Assembly: GCA_024233865.1 (NCBI GenBank)
Contig: JACKPA010000012.1
Span: 140,608-204,607, forward strand
Direction of reading: 5' to 3'
Length of the DNA: 64,000 nucleotides
DNA from: Leptospiraceae bacterium
Lineage (GTDB): Bacteria > Spirochaetota > Leptospiria > Leptospirales > Leptospiraceae
Of the stretch, positions 33,901 to 41,950 are shown piece after piece (position 1 is the first letter of the stretch; each line of letters opens with the position of its first letter). The notes under the pieces are model-generated. The model searched no databases. It worked only from the letters and a program-made list of their open reading frames with translations, and was not told where the DNA came from. The translations under genes were made by a program, and so were the position numbers.

Positions 33901-34033
33901 TGGTTTTGGCGGTTATGATCCTGTCCTTTCTCCCATGAGTTTGGCATTGTCTTATGGTTTACTGTTTGGTACAATTATTGTATTGCTGTTTATTCCGGCA
34001 ATTTACTCGGTAGGGAAAAAGTATTTAACGTGA
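30995..34033 (+). CDS. RND-family efflux permease
   Basis: A 1012-aa inner-membrane transporter with the AcrB/MdtB architecture. TM1 is at residues ~10-28 (MLANLIIIFVFGAGILSIS), then a large periplasmic porter domain, then six helices including TM4 with the proton-relay motif GMLVDDAIVISET. A second TM plus large porter loop (~residues 500-850) and a final helical bundle follow. I chose ATG 30995, preceded by GGAG, because it gives the canonical FFVERPMLANL start; the open frame extends further upstream out of register with the family. No membrane-fusion protein or outer-membrane factor is encoded nearby. Confidence 0.92.
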   Translation: MKHIVKFFVERPMLANLIIIFVFGAGILSISKMRKEAFPEVNLGKIVITSIYPGASAADVEINVTVPVEDAVKELEGIKELTSFSREGISIVTVTADEDLNAYGLQKLYRDVDNAVSNISDFPAGLKGKPEIDEISSGDMPILELAFSGPYEELKDFLPNLKDEMTLLEGVSKVKVVGLGDEELHILVDPKKAKKEYLDLLTIAQAIRKRNLDGSGGTLKSFLSEKKIVSYEKFDKPEEILETIVRMSPDGYGVKLRDVATVEYHPEDLKLKVRNNGEYGASLLVMKKTNADIVRTLDGISGYLDKTHFPKNVKYKKLNDGSKLTRNRISLVMGNAIIGFILVVIVLFLTFDIKTAIWTAFGIPFSLMGCIFILYLYGMAFNMFLLGGFILVVGMLVDDAIVISETINSMVEKGHSSVEAASLAVESMWTPVLASSATTMAAFLPLVSLGGLPGKFIYIIPLIVVLSLAVSLFESYFILPVHLAHAKYKKKEKKAFIEKLENSYEFVLQKVFIHKKKFFVLIILLFVLTVFVAKNFLKKEPFPQEGSEGFIINVLLEKGSSLEKTESVVAKIDEFIKKLPSDELDGFSSRIGTNSESALMERGSLPNTAVIFVYLHSFENRKRTAEQIRESLVAELEKSDVKKEVKNLSSHIIRFGPPLGRPFEIRVVHNNSAIRKKKTQEIKKYLSGIEGVYDIDDDDIEGKDELNLQINHKLLASTGLTVEDVLNTIGFAFEGRLITDLVTVDKKLDFRLRMNEKSRADINFLHNIPILNRTGQEINLSPIISIKESKSSDEFMHLNGKRYTAVYGNLNKDIISPSQILEKVRAHYKDEREVKLEYSGEPVENAKIFSNLIVASILAFVAVYLIIALIFNSYLKPLIVILAIPLGIIGVILSVFVHGMALSMFVGVALIGLMGVIVNNSIVMIYTSSQNAEDGDLTDEHIIEGAKSRLRPILLTTTTTILGLLPTAYGFGGYDPVLSPMSLALSYGLLFGTIIVLLFIPAIYSVGKKYLT

Positions 34034-34101
34034 GGTTTGATTTTAATGCTATAGGCAAAATTTGATGAAAGTTATCCGATATTAAGCTACAGAAGACCTC
34101 G

Positions 34102-34290
34102 TTATCGCTCAATCCCTAATTTTTTATAGACTTGTTAGGCAGGAATTGGTTTTCTACCTTCGAGTCTCTTTTTTTGTATTTCTAAAAGATTTTGTTTAAT
34201 TAAATTCTTCTTTTAATTCCAATCCTTCGTCAAGGTCAGATAGAAACTCTTCTAATGTTTCCGCTACTGTTTTTAAAAGCTATTCTGAAA
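34102..34290 (-). pseudogene. Decayed antitoxin-like gene remnant
   Basis: On the minus strand one frame reads LLKTVAETLEEFLSDLDEGL then ELKEEFN and stops. The adjacent frame continues KQNLLEIQKKRLEGRKPIPA, a TAA, then QVYKKLGIER and a final stop at 34102. The composition and the RKPIPA-[stop]-QVYKKLGIE ending resemble RelB-type antitoxin C-termini, in which a Glu codon would replace the TAA. One frameshift and one nonsense mutation are needed, so it is a pseudogene if the reading is right. No toxin partner is next to it. Confidence 0.4.
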
Positions 34291-34478
34291 GTAATTTATA
34301 AAAACAAATTCAACAAATTATTATTTCCTTTTTAGGTAACTTTCTACATATTTTGATTAATTGTATTTAAAATAAATTATTTAACAATAAAATTCCTTTA
34401 TGAATATTTAATTAAATCTTGTATTTTTTTATTTTCCTTGCAAGATGGTAATTAGTAAGGTAAATTAGGAGAACTATA
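34291..34478 (+). promoter_or_regulatory. 5' region of first lipase (diverged copy at 35536-35724)
   Basis: From AACAAATTCAACAAATT onward this upstream region aligns with that of the second lipase, with many substitutions. It is identical from GGTAATTAGTAAGGTAAATT through the Shine-Dalgarno TTAGGAGAAC to the start codon. It is very A+T-rich; no promoter hexamers stand out. Each lipase thus carries its own upstream region. Confidence 0.5.
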
Positions 34479-35408
34479 ATGAAAAAGCTAGGACTATTAT
34501 TTTCAGTTTTAGCGCTGACATTAACGATGTCAGCCACAGGAATTTCGGCAGGAGCATTAAGCGGTCAATGCTACGTTTTGGTCCATGGAATATTGGGCTT
34601 TGATGATACAAACGGACTTGCAAATGGTCTTGTTAAATATTGGGGTGGATTAGACGGATACCTCAGAGGTCAAGGAGCTAAAGTTGCTACACCAGGAAGT
34701 TCGGCTGCCAATGACTTGGCTACAAGAGCAGGTCAGATTAAGAGCTTTTTGGAAGGAACTTCAAGCAATCCAGGCTGGAGAATTACCAATGGTTGTGCTA
34801 AAGTGCATCTAATTGGTCACTCTCAAGGTGGTCTAGTTTCCCGATATTTGGTAAAAAACCTAAGTTATTCAAGCAAAGTTGCTTCCGTAACTTCGGTAAA
34901 TACTCCTCATAAAGGAAGCCCTGTTGCTGATGTTGTTTTGGCTGTGATTCCTAGTTGGTTGCAACCGTTTGTGAATGTTGTTCTTAGCACATTTGCAACA
35001 ATAATGTATCGTGATGGTCGTCCGCAAGACGTAGTTGCAATGGGAAAATCGTTAACGGTTTCGTATTGTAACACTTTTAATTCCAGTACACCAAACGTGT
35101 CTGGAATTAGCTATTACTCTTATGGATCAACAATGGCTTGGGCTGACCTAATCCAACATCCACTTATGGGTATTACCTACCCTGCAACATGGGCAGGTGG
35201 ATTGGCTTATGGACAAGGTTCTGCAAATGATGGTATTGTTCCTGAATCTTCCCAAAAGTGGGGAACATGGAAAGGTGGACCAAGCACATATTGGTATGCC
35301 ACAGGGATAGATCATTTAGAAGCAACCAATTTTGAGTGGTGGGGACAAAACTACTACGATGTTAATGGCTATTACTTAAAAATAGCTAAAAACGCTGCAG
35401 GTCTGTAG
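34479..35408 (+). CDS. Secreted triacylglycerol lipase, tandem copy 1
   Basis: A 309-aa extracellular lipase of the foldase-dependent Pseudomonas/Burkholderia group. The Sec signal peptide is MKKLGLLFSVLALTLTMSAT, with cleavage near ISA. The oxyanion motif is VLVHGILGFDD. The nucleophile is Ser115 in GHSQGG, with Asp251 in GSANDGIVPESS and His279 in GIDHLEATN. Length and spacing fit subfamily I.1/I.2 lipases. AGGAG precedes the ATG, and a strong terminator follows at 35433. The copy at 35725 differs at 14 of 309 residues. Confidence 0.95.
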   Translation: MKKLGLLFSVLALTLTMSATGISAGALSGQCYVLVHGILGFDDTNGLANGLVKYWGGLDGYLRGQGAKVATPGSSAANDLATRAGQIKSFLEGTSSNPGWRITNGCAKVHLIGHSQGGLVSRYLVKNLSYSSKVASVTSVNTPHKGSPVADVVLAVIPSWLQPFVNVVLSTFATIMYRDGRPQDVVAMGKSLTVSYCNTFNSSTPNVSGISYYSYGSTMAWADLIQHPLMGITYPATWAGGLAYGQGSANDGIVPESSQKWGTWKGGPSTYWYATGIDHLEATNFEWWGQNYYDVNGYYLKIAKNAAGL

Positions 35409-35432
35409 TAAGGAGTACCCTCCAATTTATTT

Positions 35433-35458
35433 AACCGGGAGCGAAAACTCCCGGTTTT
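35433..35458 (+). terminator. Rho-independent terminator after lipase 1
   Basis: AACCGGGAG (35433-35441), loop CGAAAA, CTCCCGGTT (35448-35456), then TT. A strong G+C-rich stem 24 bp after the stop; the U-tract is short (four T counting the stem). Confidence 0.8.
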
Positions 35459-35724
35459 GAATCTAATTTTGCAAAAGTACGTCTTATGTCCCATGGTTTT
35501 TTTTAAAAACTTTTAGTTCGAAATTTTAGGATACAAAAAAAGAAAGAAAACAAATTCAACAAATTCTTATTTCCATTTTAGGAAACTTTCGACCTATCTT
35601 GATTAAGTGTTTTGGAAATAAATTACTTAACAAAAACTTTCCTTATAAATATTTAATTAATTCTTGTATTTTTTTTATTTTTTTAGTCCTATGGTAATTA
35701 GTAAGGTAAATTAGGAGAACTATA
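35459..35724 (+). promoter_or_regulatory. Intergenic and 5' region of second lipase
   Basis: It holds unrelated sequence to about 35535, then the duplicated and partly diverged upstream region of the lipase unit, including TTAGGAGAAC before the start. No gene is seen. The duplication unit is 1246 bp, counting from start codon to start codon. Confidence 0.5.
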
Positions 35725-36654
35725 ATGAAAAAGCTAGGACTATTATTTTCAGTTTTAGCGCTGACATTAACGATGTCAGCCACAGGAATTTCGGCAGGAG
35801 CATTAAGCGGTCAATGCTACGTTTTGGTCCATGGAATATTGGGCTTTGATGATACACACGGACTCGCAGGTGGTCTTGTTAAATATTGGGGCGGATTAGA
35901 CGGATACCTCAGAGGTCAAGGAGCTAAAGTTGCTACACCAGGAAGTTCGGCTGCCAATGACTTGGCTACTAGAGCAGGTCAGATTAAGAGCTTTTTGGAA
36001 GGAACTTCAAGCAATCCAGGCTGGAGAATTACCAATGGTTGTGCTAAAGTGCATCTAATTGGTCACTCTCAAGGTGGTCTTGTTTCCCGATATTTGGTAA
36101 AAAACCTAAGTTATTCAAGCAAAGTTGCTTCCGTAACTTCGGTGAATACGCCTCATGTAGGAAGTCCTGTTGCTGATGTTGTTTTGGGTGTTATTCCTAG
36201 TTGGTTGCAACCATTTGTGAATGTTGTTCTTAGCACATTTGCAACAATAATGTATCGTGATGGTCGTCCGCAAGACGTAGTTGCAATGGGAAAATCGTTA
36301 ACGGTTTCCTATTGTAAAGCTTTTAATAAGAGTGCACCAAATGTATCCGGACTTAAATACTACTCTTACGGATCAAATATGGCTTGGGCTGACCTAATCC
36401 AACATCCACTTATGGGTCTTACCTACCCTGCAACATGGGCAGGTGGATTGTTTTACGGACAAGGTTCGGCAAATGATGGTATCGTTCCATTGTCTTCCCA
36501 AAAATGGGGAACATGGAAAGGTGGACCAAGCACATATTGGTATGCCACAGGGATAGATCATTTAGAAGCAACCAATTTTGAGTGGTGGGGACAAAACTAC
36601 TACGATGTTAATGGCTATTACTTAAAAATAGCTAAAAACGCTGCAGGTCTGTAG
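35725..36654 (+). CDS. Secreted triacylglycerol lipase, tandem copy 2
   Basis: A 309-aa protein about 95% identical to copy 1 with the same signal peptide and complete triad (Ser115, Asp251, His279). Differences cluster near substrate-facing regions: TPHVGSPV for TPHKGSPV, LGVIPS for LAVIPS, KAFNKSAPNVSGLKYYSYGS for NTFNSSTPNVSGISYYSYGS, LFYGQG for LAYGQG, and PLSSQK for PESSQK. This pattern suggests recent duplication followed by some functional tuning, not an assembly echo. Followed by a terminator and by the foldase gene. Confidence 0.95.
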   Translation: MKKLGLLFSVLALTLTMSATGISAGALSGQCYVLVHGILGFDDTHGLAGGLVKYWGGLDGYLRGQGAKVATPGSSAANDLATRAGQIKSFLEGTSSNPGWRITNGCAKVHLIGHSQGGLVSRYLVKNLSYSSKVASVTSVNTPHVGSPVADVVLGVIPSWLQPFVNVVLSTFATIMYRDGRPQDVVAMGKSLTVSYCKAFNKSAPNVSGLKYYSYGSNMAWADLIQHPLMGLTYPATWAGGLFYGQGSANDGIVPLSSQKWGTWKGGPSTYWYATGIDHLEATNFEWWGQNYYDVNGYYLKIAKNAAGL

Positions 36655-36681
36655 TAGGAGAGTATCCTCCAATTTAATTAG

Positions 36682-36705
36682 CCGGGAGTTAATTCTCCCG
36701 GTTTT
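36682..36705 (+). terminator. Rho-independent terminator after lipase 2
   Basis: CCGGGAG (36682-36688), loop TTAATT, CTCCCGG (36695-36701), followed by TTTT. Same stem core as the first lipase terminator. It separates the lipases from the foldase gene, suggesting partial read-through or a separate weak promoter for the foldase. Confidence 0.8.
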
Positions 36706-36731
36706 AAAAAATTTTAATTTTGTAAAAATAT

Positions 36732-37778
36732 ATGAATAAAAAAATAATTATTATATTTACTTTGTCTTTTTTATTGATACTGCTTTTTTTGCTTTATAAG
36801 GGTGGAACAGATTCTTCCAAAAAAGTTGTAAAAGCAAATATTACCGAGGATGGAAAACCGGTTAGCAATTTTAGGGAAAATGAGTTTCCTTTTATGCCAA
36901 TGGCACTTTATCCGCACCAGGAGTATGAATCTATGCTCAACAGTACTGATTTTATTAATTATGATGAGTTTATGGAAGGGATAAAGACGGGAAAACGTAA
37001 CTTCGTTTGGGAAATCTGGGCTTTACGAGAAAAATGTCCTGCAGATTATACGTTGGATCATTGCAACCACCATATACTAGGGATTATTGAACAAAACTAC
37101 TCTTCCCCTATAAAAGAGGAATTAAAAAGGATTTTTACAGCATATTTCAAGTATGAGCTAAATATAAGAGAAACCGGTATTGGTAAATCGCAAGGTGAAT
37201 TTACCGAAAGGTATCAAGACCTTAAGAAAATAAGGCGAGAGTTTTTTAGTGACGAAGATGCCAATTTGGTTTTTGGAATGGAAGAAGCCCAAATTGAATT
37301 TATGGAAGCAGCTGCCAATTTTGCAAAAGAATCGGAAAAGCTAACGGGAGCGGAGAAGGTTAAAAAATACGAAACTCTAAAAAAGCAAATCTATGGTGCT
37401 TATTATGACGCTATGGTAGAAAGAGAAGACAAATACCAAAACTACCAAACAGAGTTGAATTTTAAGGAAGAAGATTTCAAAAACCTTTCTGAAACCGAAA
37501 AGACACAAGCATTGCGATCCATCCAAGAAAAGCACTTTGGAAAAGAGGAAGTAGAGAGGATGCTGGCGGAAGCCAAAAAAGAAGAAGACCTTCGGTTGGA
37601 GCAGGAAAACAAGATTAAAGAATACGAATCCAAAGAAAAAGAATTTTTATCCGATAACGAGAACCTTTCTCCGGAAGAAAGGGATAAAAAGCTTTCAGAA
37701 CTTAGAGAAAGTATATTGGGAAAAGAAGAAGCTGAAAGCTATATTAATCGGAAAAATATAGAAAATATTTCCAAATAA
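36732..37778 (+). CDS. Lipase-specific foldase (Lif/LipB-like chaperone)
   Basis: A 348-aa membrane-anchored periplasmic protein. An N-terminal helix (residues ~4-22) is followed by a spacer and an alpha-helical domain rich in Glu/Lys. The segment RREFFSDEDANLVFGMEEAQ, and the paired closing repeats LSETEKTQALRSIQEKHFG and LSPEERDKKLSELRESILG, match the proteobacterial lipase chaperone family. Its position directly downstream of two foldase-type lipases supports this. The canonical RxxFDY motif of Lif proteins is not recognisable in the expected N-terminal part (GIKTGKRNFVWEIWAL), so it is divergent. Role: folding lipase in the periplasm before secretion. Confidence 0.82.
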   Translation: MNKKIIIIFTLSFLLILLFLLYKGGTDSSKKVVKANITEDGKPVSNFRENEFPFMPMALYPHQEYESMLNSTDFINYDEFMEGIKTGKRNFVWEIWALREKCPADYTLDHCNHHILGIIEQNYSSPIKEELKRIFTAYFKYELNIRETGIGKSQGEFTERYQDLKKIRREFFSDEDANLVFGMEEAQIEFMEAAANFAKESEKLTGAEKVKKYETLKKQIYGAYYDAMVEREDKYQNYQTELNFKEEDFKNLSETEKTQALRSIQEKHFGKEEVERMLAEAKKEEDLRLEQENKIKEYESKEKEFLSDNENLSPEERDKKLSELRESILGKEEAESYINRKNIENISK

Positions 37779-37807
37779 TGCATTATGGGTGGTGAGGTGT
37801 AGGACAT

Positions 37808-38239
37808 TTAAGCGTTATGTCCTATTTGAATTCTATTATTTCCAATGTACAATTCATCCCCTAGTTTTAATTCATATTTTTCTTTGTCCGGAATCTTTAT
37901 GTAAACTCCATTTGCATTCTCTAGGGGTTTTACATAAAGTTTGCCATTTTCAAAAATAAAATCACAATGGTGCAAAGCAACATTTTCATCTTTTATTTGC
38001 ACATCAGCATTTCCTTTTTCATTTCCAAGCTTTATATCAGATAATATAACAACTTCTTGGGGTTTCTTTTCCCCTTTGGAGTGGATTAGTAGCTTTAAGC
38101 CTTCTTTGTCGCTTTTTGCTTCTTTGTTTAGAGATTCACCACATTCCATACAAAATCTGGATTCTGCTGGATTAACTGTTTTGCACTTTGGACAAAAAAA
38201 CATTGTTTGAAATCTTGTAAGCTTATTTGTATCTGCCAT
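37808..38239 (-). CDS. Zinc-ribbon plus FHA-like domain protein
   Basis: A 143-aa cytoplasmic protein. Residues ~14-40 form a zinc ribbon (FFCPKCKTVNPAESRFCMEC). Residues ~45-140 look like a forkhead-associated domain: VVILSDIKLGNEKGNADVQI, VALHHCDFIFENGKLYVKPL, NANGVYIK, and LKLGDELYIGNNRIQIG. The usual FHA phospho-Thr-binding Arg and Ser are not clearly conserved, so binding may differ. An internal start at 38203 (MFFCPKC) is possible; neither start has a strong Shine-Dalgarno. Convergent with the foldase gene. Confidence 0.78.
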   Translation of the reverse strand: MADTNKLTRFQTMFFCPKCKTVNPAESRFCMECGESLNKEAKSDKEGLKLLIHSKGEKKPQEVVILSDIKLGNEKGNADVQIKDENVALHHCDFIFENGKLYVKPLENANGVYIKIPDKEKYELKLGDELYIGNNRIQIGHNA

Positions 38240-38364
38240 ATTATTGAAGTAATTTTACAGTAGAAAACTTTCAATAGTTTTTTGATTAATGTGGTTTTGT
38301 TTTACTCTTTTCATTCGGCATTAATCTTACAGCAAAAAACTTGCTTTATTTTGTATTGTTTAAC

Positions 38365-39969
38365 ATGATGAAAAATATGGGAGGGGAGTTCAAAATTAAT
38401 GGTTTGGGCTCAAATTGGTCACTCACTTTTAAAAATTATATGAAATTTATTCGTTCTGTAGTTTACATTTTATTATCTATAATTGTTTTGGATCAGTTTT
38501 TTTTTAATTATCTGATATGGAAATTACCTAACGAATCTGCTTGGAATACAAACCACTTTTTTAATTTCATATACGAGTACAGACGAATCAAACAAACTCC
38601 CAAATCAAAACCGAGAATTTTGTTCATTGGTTCGAGTATATCTTATTATTCTACAGACAAAGAATTGTTAGAGAACTATTTGAAAGAAAAAACCGGAAAC
38701 CAATACGACGTGGAATATTTTTCGTATGCCGGAATGACACCTTTGGATGCCTACCTGACTTTTGATAAAATTGTTGATTTAAAGCCAGACCTAATCGTTT
38801 TTCCGATTAACTTTATTGACCTTCGACTCCACCGAGCATATGTTTTAGATCCCAAGAACCAAAATAGTAGTATTGATGAAAAAATATTACTAGTGGACGC
38901 TTTGGACTTTTTGGAAGCTCAGCAGTCAAAATACGCTTTTTCTTGGGAAGCACTAACTGCTTTTTATCCTTATTTGAATTTGAATCAAAATGCAAAGTAT
39001 TTGGCATCTACACTGTTTTTCTTTTATCGTTATAGAGAGATTTATTTAAAAAATCTTCAACATTTGTACAACCATAGATTTGGTCGAAATACGAGTTATC
39101 ACGGATACGCTGGAGTGCAGATTCCCGAAAGAATCAATTCGCTTGGCTGGACTGGAGAAAAGTTTTCTTTTTACCCTTTGAGTTATATGCAAAAACAGGG
39201 TTTTTATATACAAATTGTCCCGGAAATTCTTCTAAAAGGAAAATTAGTTGTTACCATAACCAATAAAAACGGGTTCAAACAAGTAGAAAAATTCGCAAGT
39301 TCCGGTTGGAAACGGATTCAATTAAAAAGTGAATTCATCCAGCAAAAGTCTCTTGTTACCGCGTCTTTGTCTAATACATGGATACCTTATGAGGCAAAAG
39401 AAGATCGTTTTGACCACAGCAAGGATATGTTGGGGGTAAGGTTGCAACAAACTTTTGGTTTGGAAAAGCCAGAGAACGGACAGCAATACACACGCGTAGA
39501 AAGATTGGAAGACCTTCGCTATATTGGAATGAATGATTCTGATTATGAAAACTATTTCTATTTTAGGCTTTTGGACGATCTTGAGCATAGACCCGGAATT
39601 GCCTATTTACACGCTTTAAAAGATGCCAAAATAAGAGTTGCCAGGGAGCCTTTTGTTCCAACTCTGCACTTAAAATATTTAAAAATGTTTTCTGAGCTTT
39701 CTAACAAAAATAAAATCAAACTATTGGTTATCAATAACCCCGAAAATCCGATTTCTCTTTCCTGGTATGAGCAGTCTAATTGGTATGAAGATCACATAAA
39801 TTATTTAAGAGGTTTGGACTCCAGGTATTGCAAATTTGTAGACTTAAGAAACCATTTAAAAATGCAGGATTTTAGTGATTATCACCATTTTACGTACCCT
39901 GGTATGGTCAAAATGACTCCGATTTATGGAAATTTGATTGCGGATTTTAGTCAAAATGATAAAAATTAA
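38365..39969 (+). CDS. DUF1574-like SGNH/GDSL-fold membrane-anchored protein
   Basis: Up to 534 aa. One N-terminal helix (SVVYILLSIIVLDQFFF), then a large extracytoplasmic domain with the SGNH block I motif ILFIGSSISYYS (Ser nucleophile). A possible block III/V site lies near the C-terminus in FSDYHHFTYPGMVKM (Asp-x-x-His). Such DUF1574 proteins are typical of Leptospira and resemble DltD/AlgX-type O-acyl enzymes; the function here is unknown. The start is unsure: GGGAGGGGAG at 38379-38388 fits no in-frame ATG, and ATGs at 38365, 38368 and 38440 lack a Shine-Dalgarno. Its 3' end overlaps the CapD-like gene. Confidence 0.78.
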   Translation: MMKNMGGEFKINGLGSNWSLTFKNYMKFIRSVVYILLSIIVLDQFFFNYLIWKLPNESAWNTNHFFNFIYEYRRIKQTPKSKPRILFIGSSISYYSTDKELLENYLKEKTGNQYDVEYFSYAGMTPLDAYLTFDKIVDLKPDLIVFPINFIDLRLHRAYVLDPKNQNSSIDEKILLVDALDFLEAQQSKYAFSWEALTAFYPYLNLNQNAKYLASTLFFFYRYREIYLKNLQHLYNHRFGRNTSYHGYAGVQIPERINSLGWTGEKFSFYPLSYMQKQGFYIQIVPEILLKGKLVVTITNKNGFKQVEKFASSGWKRIQLKSEFIQQKSLVTASLSNTWIPYEAKEDRFDHSKDMLGVRLQQTFGLEKPENGQQYTRVERLEDLRYIGMNDSDYENYFYFRLLDDLEHRPGIAYLHALKDAKIRVAREPFVPTLHLKYLKMFSELSNKNKIKLLVINNPENPISLSWYEQSNWYEDHINYLRGLDSRYCKFVDLRNHLKMQDFSDYHHFTYPGMVKMTPIYGNLIADFSQNDKN

Positions 39970-41815
39970 TAAAAGATATTTTATACTACCACTTGACATA
40001 TTTTTTATGTTTGTATCTTATTTTTTAGCTCACTTGATACGATACGAAAATTATTCTTTTTTAGTGGATTTGAAAAGTTTTATAGTTTCTGCCTTGATTG
40101 TAGTTGGTTTTAGAACGTTGATATTTGTGTTTTCAAGTATTTACAAATCACTATGGGCTTATGCTTCTATTCATGACCTTTTGGAAATAATTAAAACTAC
40201 ATTGTTGTCGTCTCTTGTTTCAACAACTGCTTTGCTTTTTTATAACCGTTTTTCGCAACAATCTCGCATGGTTCCGATTTTGGATACCTTGATACTACTT
40301 AGTATTTTGTGCTTTAGGAGTTTTTCTTGGCGAATTTTTCGGGATCAGTATTTGAATCAAAAAACAAAAGTGGGAAAGCCTACAATTTTGATAGGAGCTG
40401 GTAAATTAGGAGCAATGCTTCTTTCTGAAATCAGGCGGCAACCGGAACTTAATCTGAATCCGGTTGGTTTCTTGGATGATGACAATAACAAAATAGGTGC
40501 TTATATCTACGGAATTCCAGTAATTGGAAAAATTGACGACTTGATTCGCATACTACACCTTTATTCTATTCAAGAAACGATTATAACGATGTCCAATGTT
40601 TCCGGGAAAGTGATTAGCGATATTTTGAAAGTATGTGGTGAAAATCATGTAAACGTTAGGATTTTACCTTCTATTACCGAGATTTTCTATGGAAAAAATT
40701 TTAACCTCAACCAACTGCGGGAAATTCGAGTAGAAGACTTGCTTGGGAGGGAAGCCGTTGATTTGGAAATCGAGTCTATTCGATTGTATTTGCAAAACAA
40801 AGACATTTTGATAACCGGAGCGGGTGGGTCTATTGGTAGTGAAATTGCACGTCAAGTTTCTATGTTCAATCCGAATAGCGTTGTTTTGTTGGATAATGCA
40901 GAAACTCCTTTGTATGAAATTGATTATGAATTGGGAAAAAAACATCCGAATATTAAATTTAAAACGGTAATTGCAGACGTAAAAAACCTATCTCGTTTGA
41001 ATTCTATTTTTGAAAAATACCATCCGATGGTAGTGTTTCATTGTGCTGCCTATAAACACGTTCCTTTGATGGAGATAAACCCTTCGGAAGCCGTTATCAA
41101 TAACGTGATGGGTACTAAAAATATTTGTGATGTTTCCAGGCTTTTTGGCATTGAGAAATTTGTCATGATTTCTACCGACAAAGCGGTTCGACCTGTGAAT
41201 ATAATGGGTGCCTCCAAAAGAGCTGCGGAGTTGTATATACAATATATCGCTCCGACTTCCAAAACGGAATTTGTCACCGTTCGCTTTGGGAATGTTTTGG
41301 GTTCAAACGGGAGTGTAATTCCAAGATTCAGGGAGCAGATAGAGAAGGGCGGACCTGTCACAGTAACACATCCGGACATTATTCGATATTTTATGACAAT
41401 TCCGGAAGCATCTCAACTTGTTTTGCAAGCCGGAAGCATGGGGGAAAGAGGTGAGATATTTATTTTGGATATGGGAGAACCTGTCAAGATTTTGGATATG
41501 GCAGAGGAAATGATTCGACTGTCCGGCTACCAACCGTATAGAGATATTGATATTGTTTTTACGGGACTAAGACCAGGAGAAAAATTGTATGAAGAGCTGC
41601 TTTTGGATTTGGAAGGAATCAAAGAAACTCATCATCCCAAAATTAGAATTGCCACTCACATTGAAAATCCGGATCGATTAACCTTTATCAATAAGTTAAA
41701 TTTACTTTTTTCCTATGCAAAGCAAAACAAAGATAAGGAATTATATGATTTGTTCAAGGATATTATTCCAGAATATCAAAAACACCAAGACTATTACATG
41801 ACCATATCCAAATAG
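39956..41815 (+). CDS. CapD/FlaA1/WbpM-type nucleoside-diphosphate-sugar 4,6-dehydratase
   Basis: A 619-aa inner-membrane enzyme. Four N-terminal helices (residues ~5-115) precede a first Rossmann domain (TILIGAGKLGAML). The catalytic SDR domain begins at ILITGAGGSIGSE. The active-site region reads STDKAVRPVNIMGASKRAAE, with Met in the place of the usual catalytic Tyr, as in FlaA1/WbpM. It converts UDP-GlcNAc to a 4-keto-6-deoxy sugar for LPS, O-antigen or glycan synthesis. ATG 39956 (MIKINKRYF) overlaps the DUF1574 gene by 14 bp, indicating cotranscription. Confidence 0.93.
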   Translation: MIKINKRYFILPLDIFFMFVSYFLAHLIRYENYSFLVDLKSFIVSALIVVGFRTLIFVFSSIYKSLWAYASIHDLLEIIKTTLLSSLVSTTALLFYNRFSQQSRMVPILDTLILLSILCFRSFSWRIFRDQYLNQKTKVGKPTILIGAGKLGAMLLSEIRRQPELNLNPVGFLDDDNNKIGAYIYGIPVIGKIDDLIRILHLYSIQETIITMSNVSGKVISDILKVCGENHVNVRILPSITEIFYGKNFNLNQLREIRVEDLLGREAVDLEIESIRLYLQNKDILITGAGGSIGSEIARQVSMFNPNSVVLLDNAETPLYEIDYELGKKHPNIKFKTVIADVKNLSRLNSIFEKYHPMVVFHCAAYKHVPLMEINPSEAVINNVMGTKNICDVSRLFGIEKFVMISTDKAVRPVNIMGASKRAAELYIQYIAPTSKTEFVTVRFGNVLGSNGSVIPRFREQIEKGGPVTVTHPDIIRYFMTIPEASQLVLQAGSMGERGEIFILDMGEPVKILDMAEEMIRLSGYQPYRDIDIVFTGLRPGEKLYEELLLDLEGIKETHHPKIRIATHIENPDRLTFINKLNLLFSYAKQNKDKELYDLFKDIIPEYQKHQDYYMTISK

Positions 41816-41846
41816 TAAAAGAATATCTAACCCAGGGTCAATTTAT

Positions 41847-41946
41847 AGAATTGACTATTTTTTTGATAGAATTGACTATTTTTTTGATAGAATTGACTAT
41901 TTTTTTGATAGAATTGACTATTTTTTTGATAGAATTGACTATTTTC
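41847..41946. repeat. Five tandem 21-bp repeats
   Basis: The unit AGAATTGACTATTTTTTTGAT (21 bp) begins at 41847, 41868, 41889, 41910 and 41931; the fifth is partial and ends with TATTTTC. Each unit contains TTGACT, a near-consensus -35 hexamer, repeating at exactly two helical turns. It lies 50-150 bp upstream of a PAS histidine kinase gene. Confidence 0.92.
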
Positions 41947-41950
41947 TAGT

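Noticed and set aside
34479..36654. Lipase duplication as an assembly artefact
   Set aside because: The copies differ at 14 residues and have clearly diverged upstream and downstream sequences, so they are two real loci.
41847..41946. Possible CRISPR array
   Set aside because: The units are contiguous 21-mers without variable spacers, and no cas genes are present.
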